A DNA stretch of 10,090 nucleotides, from assembly GCA_023443125.1 (NCBI GenBank), contig JAEZVO010000054.1, forward strand, positions 1-10,090. The letters are read 5' to 3'. The stretch is from Actinomycetes bacterium (lineage in GTDB: Bacteria; Actinomycetota; Actinomycetes; Propionibacteriales; Propionibacteriaceae). Positions 6,301-10,090 of the stretch are shown here, in pieces (positions within the stretch are counted from its first letter, which is position 1; every line of letters begins with the position of its first letter). A program made the translations under genes and the position numbers. Under the pieces are notes generated by a model. The model was given only the letters and a program-made list of their open reading frames with translations, did no database searches and was not told the DNA's origin.

Positions 6301-8039
6301 GCTGCCTCCTCGGCGCTGAGCTGGGATTCGACGATTTCCCGGTACGTTTCGCTGTTGGCCAGCAGTTCGTCGTGGGTTCCTCGGCCGACGATCTCGCCCT
6401 CCTCGAGGACGATGATCTGGTGGGCGTGCTGGATGGTGGACACGCGCTGGGCGACGACGATCACCGTCGCATCTCTCGTGGTGGGGGCGAGCGCGGCGCG
6501 GAGCCTGGCGTCGGTGGCCACGTCGAGGGCGGAGAACGAGTCGTCGAACACGTAGATGCTGGGTTGTTTCACCAGCGCGCGGGCGATGGCGAGACGCTGC
6601 CGCTGCCCACCGGAAACGTTGGTGCCACCCTGCGCGATCTCCGATTCGAGCCCGCCATCCTTGGCCTCGACGAAGTCCCTCGCTTGCGCGATTTCCAACG
6701 CCTGCCACATGTCGTCCTCCGACGCGTCCGGCCGGCTGTAGCGCAGGTTGCTAGCCACGGTGCCGCTGAACAGGTACGGCCGCTGCGGCACGAGCCCGAT
6801 GCGCGCCCAGAGGTCTTCGTCGTGGTAGTCGCGGACGTCCACACCGTCGACGAGCACCCGCCCGCCGGTCACGTCGAACAGGCGGGGGATGAGGTTGATG
6901 AGGGTGGATTTTCCGGCCCCGGTGGAGCCGATGATGGCGGTGGTCTGGCCGGGTTCGGCGGTGAACGTGAGGTGCTTCAGCACGGGTGCGTCGGCGCCGG
7001 GGTAGGCGAAGCTGACGTCGTCGAAGTACACGACACCGCGTTCGGTGGGTGCCTGGGCGGGGTGCTCCGGCTCCTCGACGGACGACTCGGTGCGCAGCAC
7101 CTCCATGATCCGGTCGGCACATACACCAGCGCGGGGTGCGAGTACCAGCAGCATCGTCGTCATCATCACAGAGATGAGGATCTGCATGAGGTAGGAGATG
7201 AACGCGGTGAGCTGACCGATCTGGAGGTCCCCGGAGCTGATGCGGTGCGCGCCGAACCACATCACACCCACCGCCGAGATATTCATCACCACACCCACGA
7301 ACGGGAACATGAACACCATCAGACGCCCGACGTGCAGCGTCGTGGTGGTGAGGTCGTCGTTGGCGCCGTCGAAGCGTCGAGACTCGTGCTCTTCACGCAC
7401 GAAGGCCCGCACCACGCGCACGCCGGTGATCTGCTCACGCAGTATGCGATTGAGGTTGTCAATGCGTTCTTGCATGCGCTTGAACAGCGGGCCCATGAGC
7501 GTGATGAGCACGACGATGCCCGAGCCCAAGACGACAACCGCAACCAGGATGATCCAGGTGAGCCCGAAATCTTCGCGGACGGCCATGATGACGCCGCCCG
7601 CCATCATGATGGGGGCGCTGATGAGCATCACGCAGGTCATGTGCACGAGCATCTGCACCTGCTGCACGTCGTTGGTGGACCGGGTGATGAGGCTGGGGGC
7701 GCCGAACTTGTCGAGCTCCTTCGTGGAGAAGCCGAGCGCGCGGCCGAACACTGCGGCTCGCACGTCGCGCCCGAACCCCATCGATGTGCGCGACGCAGCC
7801 CACGCGGCGCCGATCTGCGCGGCGGCTTGAATGGCCGAAAGCGCCAGCATCACGCCGCCCGTGCGCCAGATGTAGTCGGTGTCGCCCACGACGACGCCCT
7901 CGTCGATGATGCGCGCGTTCAGCGTCGGCAAGTACAGATTCATGGCGGTGGCGATCACCTGGAGCCCGACGATGAGCGCCAGCAGCCCCCAGTACGGGCG
8001 GATGTAGACGTTGATGAGGCGTCCGAGGTGTTTGATCAT
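6297..8039 (-). CDS. ABC exporter half-transporter, degenerate-site subunit (permease-ATPase fusion)
   Basis: This 580-residue protein has six membrane helices (about 16-38, 55-78, 132-150, 155-176, 235-258, 270-298) followed by an ATPase from about 328. Walker A is GSTGAGKST (371-379), the Q-loop is Gln419 and the signature is an intact VSGGQ (475-479). Walker B ends VFDD, with Asp500 where the catalytic Glu should be. The switch His is replaced by Gln531 (VVAQRVSTI). These two changes are those seen in the degenerate site of heterodimeric exporters such as TM287/288, and they match the altered signature in the next gene product. The ATG at 8039 follows a GAGGAAA SD box and overlaps the tetR stop as ATGA, so translation is probably coupled across all three genes. 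Transport substrate is unknown. Without its partner this subunit would be expected to hydrolyse ATP poorly. Confidence 0.93.
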   Translation of the reverse strand: MIKHLGRLINVYIRPYWGLLALIVGLQVIATAMNLYLPTLNARIIDEGVVVGDTDYIWRTGGVMLALSAIQAAAQIGAAWAASRTSMGFGRDVRAAVFGRALGFSTKELDKFGAPSLITRSTNDVQQVQMLVHMTCVMLISAPIMMAGGVIMAVREDFGLTWIILVAVVVLGSGIVVLITLMGPLFKRMQERIDNLNRILREQITGVRVVRAFVREEHESRRFDGANDDLTTTTLHVGRLMVFMFPFVGVVMNISAVGVMWFGAHRISSGDLQIGQLTAFISYLMQILISVMMTTMLLVLAPRAGVCADRIMEVLRTESSVEEPEHPAQAPTERGVVYFDDVSFAYPGADAPVLKHLTFTAEPGQTTAIIGSTGAGKSTLINLIPRLFDVTGGRVLVDGVDVRDYHDEDLWARIGLVPQRPYLFSGTVASNLRYSRPDASEDDMWQALEIAQARDFVEAKDGGLESEIAQGGTNVSGGQRQRLAIARALVKQPSIYVFDDSFSALDVATDARLRAALAPTTRDATVIVVAQRVSTIQHAHQIIVLEEGEIVGRGTHDELLANSETYREIVESQLSAEEAA

Positions 8040-8620
8040 GCGGGTTTCCTCACTCCGTGCACGATGGTGCCGACGAGCACCTCTCGGCTGAGGGGGCTGG
8101 GGCCGGCGGCGTGGCGTCGGCACTCACCGATGGCCAGGGCCAACACGAGTTGAGCGCACTCGGATGGCGTGACGGTGAGCTCGTCGGCGTGGGTTGCCAA
8201 ACGTTCCGTCAACAGGGCCGCGAGCTGGGCGTCGCGCTCCTGGAGGAGATCACGTGCACAGCGGGTGTTCGCGTCATGGCTAGGGCCGTTGTGTCCGATG
8301 AGGAAGGCCGAGCGGACCACGTCGAAGTAGCGGTTAGCGGCCTCGAGCGCGCCTTCCACATCCTCGACGAGCGTGCCGGGGAACCTGGCATCGGCGACGA
8401 TAGCCTCGAGGCGTTCGGGAGAGAGCGACGCGGTGACCGTCGCCTCGATCACTTCCTGCAGCGAGTCGAAGGCGCGGAAGATGGTGCCCTCTGCGACGCC
8501 AGCCGCTTCTGCGATCTGTTTCGTCGTAAGCTGGTGGCCGTATTGCTCCAGCAACGGGGCAGTTGCTTCGACGATGCTCGCGCGGCGTTCGTCGCGGGTC
8601 ATCCTGGGTGCTCTTGTCAC
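8036..8620 (-). CDS. TetR/AcrR-family transcriptional repressor of the exporter operon
   Basis: This 194-residue protein is of typical TetR length. The N-terminal helix-turn-helix is LTTKQIAEAAGVAEGTIFRA (31-50), followed by FDSLQEVI. The C-terminal helical region (about 65-190) is variable and would bind the inducer. It contains HNGPSHDANTR (110-120), with no family-specific ligand signature that I recognise. It is the first gene of the operon. A 14-bp dyad at 8634-8647 next to its promoter is the likely operator, so it probably represses itself and both exporter genes until a transported compound binds. The start is either GTG at 8620, possibly leaderless after a TACCAT box, or an ATG at 8602 giving 188 residues (MTRDERR). 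Neither has a good SD box. I prefer the GTG slightly because of the promoter spacing. Confidence 0.9.
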   Translation of the reverse strand: MTRAPRMTRDERRASIVEATAPLLEQYGHQLTTKQIAEAAGVAEGTIFRAFDSLQEVIEATVTASLSPERLEAIVADARFPGTLVEDVEGALEAANRYFDVVRSAFLIGHNGPSHDANTRCARDLLQERDAQLAALLTERLATHADELTVTPSECAQLVLALAIGECRRHAAGPSPLSREVLVGTIVHGVRKPA

Positions 8621-8624
8621 AAAC

Positions 8625-8630
8625 TACAAT
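8625..8630 (+). promoter_or_regulatory. Candidate -10 box reading rightwards
   Basis: TACAAT matches the consensus TATAAT in five of six positions. Transcription would begin at about 8637, inside the TetR operator, and would cover an AAGGAG SD box (8660-8665), the 45-codon ORF and the ROK gene. No good -35 is visible at the expected distance. Confidence 0.45.
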
Positions 8631-8634
8631 GGTA
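8629..8634 (-). promoter_or_regulatory. Candidate -10 box of the tetR-exporter operon
   Basis: TACCAT (TANNNT type) ends 8 nt before the GTG at 8620, so the mRNA may be leaderless or nearly so. It overlaps the rightward TACAAT box by two bases and touches the operator dyad. Confidence 0.4.
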
Positions 8635-8647
8635 GTGAGCACTCACT
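8634..8647. promoter_or_regulatory. TetR-type operator dyad
   Basis: AGTGAG-CA-CTCACT is a dyad with perfect 6-bp arms, and the CTCACT is followed by a further CAC. It lies upstream of the tetR -10 box and over the expected start of rightward transcription. Binding there could block both directions. The form resembles operators of actinobacterial TetR repressors. Binding by this TetR is an inference from position. Confidence 0.65.
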
Positions 8648-8673
8648 CACATTCCAAGTAAGGAGCGCAGAGT

Positions 8674-8811
8674 ATGCTATGGCAAGTGCTGATACACGGC
8701 CTCGGGTTGAGAGAGGTGGGCGTGTCAAAAGCGTGCCCGGTTCGTGCTCGCTACAGCCGGTTGGTTAGGCTGGACATTGATGTAAGAACATTTCGACATA
8801 GTGGATGGTGA
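8674..8811 (+). CDS. Possible 45-codon leader ORF upstream of the ROK gene
   Basis: An ATG at 8674 lies 8 nt after a good AAGGAG box (8660-8665) and behind a TACAAT -10 box. The frame runs for 45 codons (MLWQVLIHGLGLREVGVSK...) and ends at a TGA (8809-8811), 4 nt before the GTG start of the ROK gene. The same bases form that gene's GGTGA SD-like box. The product is basic, with no recognisable domain or membrane helix. Codon use is poor for this genome (CTA, ATA, AGA, AGG), which argues against an ordinary protein gene. It could be a translated leader coupled to the ROK gene, the remnant of a lost divergent gene, or chance. Confidence 0.3.
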   Translation: MLWQVLIHGLGLREVGVSKACPVRARYSRLVRLDIDVRTFRHSGW

Positions 8812-8815
8812 AGCG

Positions 8816-9967
8816 GTGAGTAACGGAGTCACCGGGGGCGTTCCCAGGAGCGCCGATCCGAAGTCGATTCGTTTCTGGAATGAGCAGCTCGTCATTGACG
8901 TGATGCGCAACCAGGGCGAACCGCTGCGGATCGCGCAACTGGCTGATATGACGGGGCTAACGCCCGCGTCGTTGGGGCATCTCTTGCGTGGGCTCGAGAC
9001 TAAGGGGTGGGTTGAGGCGTCAGGCAGCCCAGAGCGTCGCCGAGGCCGACCCGCTCAGCTGTATTCGCTGGTATGTCCCAAAGGCTGCGTGATCGGCATC
9101 GACTTTTGTTCTCACATCTCGCGCATCGTGAGTATCGACATGCTCGGCGCCGAGCTGGGACGCGCTGAGATTCCTATGGGCGCACACGCCGACGAATACC
9201 GCGAGGTCATCCGGCGCCTTCTGGATGAGGTGCTCCCAGAGGGGAGCGGGCCGGTCTGGGCTGTGGGTGCCTCTTTGGGCGACGATGCTCCCCACTGCGC
9301 ACTAGAGGGCGAAGCCGCATCCAGTGCGCTCGAGCAGGTTGCCGCTTTGCGCGAGGAGCTGCTTGCCCGGGGCTCCCACGATGACATCATCGAGGTCTGC
9401 GACGGTCACGCGGCAGCATTTGCCGCTCAGCGGGTGGATATGAAGTCCCGTGGTGACGCGATGCTGTACGTACACCTCGATCGTGTCCCGAAGCTCTGCG
9501 CTGTGACGGATCGAGGCGTCTACTTGGGCGCGCATGGGCGAGCCGGACACGTGTACGGGCGGGGCTCCTCGTCGTTTGATCTGAGCGACGATGAGGCGTT
9601 CGCCCTCATCGAGCAGGCCGTCGCCGGAAACGCTGAAGCACTAACAGCGCTGAAGACATACGTTGAGGAGGCGGTGCCGACGATTGGGCTCGCCGCCGCA
9701 TTGATGGACCCGAGCGTCGTGGTTGTGGGCGGGGCGCTCTCGCCGCTCCACGACACGGTGGTGCCTGCAGTGAAGGAAGCCGTTGAGCGGCAGGTGGGGC
9801 ATCCGCTCGACGTAGTCGACTCCGGGCTCGACGAGTTTGGCATCGCCTTAGGATCCGCATTCATGGCCTGGCAGAAGGCATTCAATCTGCTGATTTCGTA
9901 CGATACGGGCGCGCAGGAGTTTTCGGCCGAGCAGGTGCATAAGCTCTGGACGAAGCAGGCCGGCTAG
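8816..9967 (+). CDS. ROK-family transcriptional regulator with degenerate kinase motifs
   Basis: This 383-residue protein (388 from an alternative GTG at 8801) has a winged helix-turn-helix at about 20-80 (LRIAQLADMTGLTPASLGHL, 37-56) ending in the RRRGRPAQLY segment (74-83) typical of ROK repressors. A ROK domain follows at about 90-360. The phosphate-1 motif is degenerate: GIDFCSH (94-100) instead of D-x-G-x-T. The Asp of the catalytic motif may remain as Asp196 in EVCDGHAAA. The sugar-binding Glu of HGxAGE is a His (HGRAGH, 240-245), and the CxCGxxGC zinc motif is absent. A glycine turn VVVVGG (301-306) remains. It is therefore probably a DNA-binding regulator without sugar-kinase activity, and its ligand may be unusual. 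The GTG at 8816 is preferred because it follows GGATGGTGA. No sugar genes are adjacent, so the target is unknown. The stop shares CTAG with the transposase stop on the other strand. Confidence 0.88.
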   Translation: MSNGVTGGVPRSADPKSIRFWNEQLVIDVMRNQGEPLRIAQLADMTGLTPASLGHLLRGLETKGWVEASGSPERRRGRPAQLYSLVCPKGCVIGIDFCSHISRIVSIDMLGAELGRAEIPMGAHADEYREVIRRLLDEVLPEGSGPVWAVGASLGDDAPHCALEGEAASSALEQVAALREELLARGSHDDIIEVCDGHAAAFAAQRVDMKSRGDAMLYVHLDRVPKLCAVTDRGVYLGAHGRAGHVYGRGSSSFDLSDDEAFALIEQAVAGNAEALTALKTYVEEAVPTIGLAAALMDPSVVVVGGALSPLHDTVVPAVKEAVERQVGHPLDVVDSGLDEFGIALGSAFMAWQKAFNLLISYDTGAQEFSAEQVHKLWTKQAG

Positions 9968-10090
9968 GGCGTGTTGCTAAAGGTTGTTCGGAGCCAGTCG
10001 AGGGTGGCGGCCAGGCAGATCGCGGCGTGGTAGTTTCGGGCGTACTTGTCTGAGCGCAACGCGATCCCGCGCCATTGTTTGAGTTTGTTG
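9964..10090 (-). CDS. IS5-family transposase, C-terminal end (runs off the window)
   Basis: The last 41 codons are visible in a frame open to the right edge. The protein reads NKLKQWRGIALRSDKYARNY followed by HAAICLAATLDWLR and ends FSNTP. A RGIAxRxDKxARNYxAxxxLAATxxWL pattern is the usual C-terminus of IS5-family DDE transposases, where R-D-K and N-Y surround the last conserved helix. The DDE residues themselves lie outside the window, so integrity and subgroup cannot be judged. The TAG stop (9966-9964) overlaps the ROK stop on the other strand. Confidence 0.85.
   Translation of the reverse strand, partial: NKLKQWRGIALRSDKYARNYHAAICLAATLDWLRTTFSNTP
9967..10090. mobile_element. End of an IS5-family insertion sequence
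   Basis: The transposase 3' end sits against the ROK gene. The sequence GGGCGTGTTGCTAAAGG just inside CTAG looks like an IS end (terminal inverted repeat), although its partner is beyond the window. IS5 elements often insert at CTAR/CTAG-like sites, so the CTAG at 9964-9967 may be the duplicated target. The exact boundary is an inference. Confidence 0.55.

Noticed and set aside
6301..6708. Upstream extension of the second ABC subunit to 786 residues
   Set aside because: The extra 136 residues are Arg/Gly-rich shadow sequence from the preceding ABC gene. The ATG at 6300 has GAGGAGG and an ATGA overlap.
8040..8123. Upstream extension of the first ABC subunit to 608 residues
   Set aside because: The added MPTPRRRPQPPQ segment is out-of-frame tetR sequence. 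The ATG at 8039 has an SD box and normal family start.
6234..8153. A 639-codon open frame on the plus strand, antisense to the first ABC subunit
   Set aside because: It is rich in His, Asp, Gly and Glu with no domain, as expected for the complement of a GC-rich gene. The minus strand carries a fully motif-supported ABC protein here.
8777..8798. A dyad ATGT...ACAT upstream of the ROK gene as its operator
   Set aside because: The arms are only 4 bp and separated by 12 nt, so it is within chance expectation.

Overview
The window looks like chromosomal DNA of a high-GC Gram-positive bacterium (Actinobacteria). The evidence is the strong G/C bias at third codon positions, GTG and TTG starts, two candidate leaderless promoters with TANNNT -10 boxes, and an intergenic REP-like repeat family ending in a CTCAACCACC-type motif that I associate with actinobacterial genomes. 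The genus cannot be fixed from this sequence; Propionibacteriaceae or a neighbouring family is a guess.

Layout, left to right. (1) 1-421, minus: the N-terminal 140 codons of an FtsX/MacB-like ABC transporter permease with a TTG start, an SD box and a 20-bp palindrome upstream. (2) 505-2436, minus: a full S9-family serine peptidase (beta-propeller plus alpha/beta hydrolase) with a probable leaderless promoter. (3) 2476-3768, minus: a two-domain CHR-family (chromate transporter, ChrA-like) membrane protein. (4) 3769-4347: a 579-bp gene-free region packed with nine REP-like palindromes and one unrelated 24-bp inverted repeat. (5) 4348-8620, minus: a three-gene operon, tetR followed by two ABC exporter half-transporters, each gene overlapping the next by ATGA. 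(6) 8621-8815: a divergent promoter region with a TetR-type operator and a possible 45-codon leader ORF. (7) 8816-9967, plus: a ROK-family transcriptional regulator. (8) 9964-10090, minus: the 3' end of an IS5-family transposase whose TAG stop shares a CTAG with the ROK stop codon.

How the genes work together. The tetR-ABC-ABC operon reads as a self-regulated efflux unit. The TetR protein probably binds the AGTGAG-CA-CTCACT dyad beside its own promoter and releases it on meeting a ligand. The two ABC proteins form a heterodimer: the first has Asp and Gln in place of the catalytic Glu and switch His, and the second keeps both but has an altered signature motif, giving one working and one degenerate ATP site. 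The peptidase, the ChrA-like protein and the ROK regulator show no obvious link to it.

I see no clearly new defence or mobile system. The most unusual parts are the repeat array, including a REP copy that supplies the stop codon of the second ABC gene, and the divergent control region with its short ORF.
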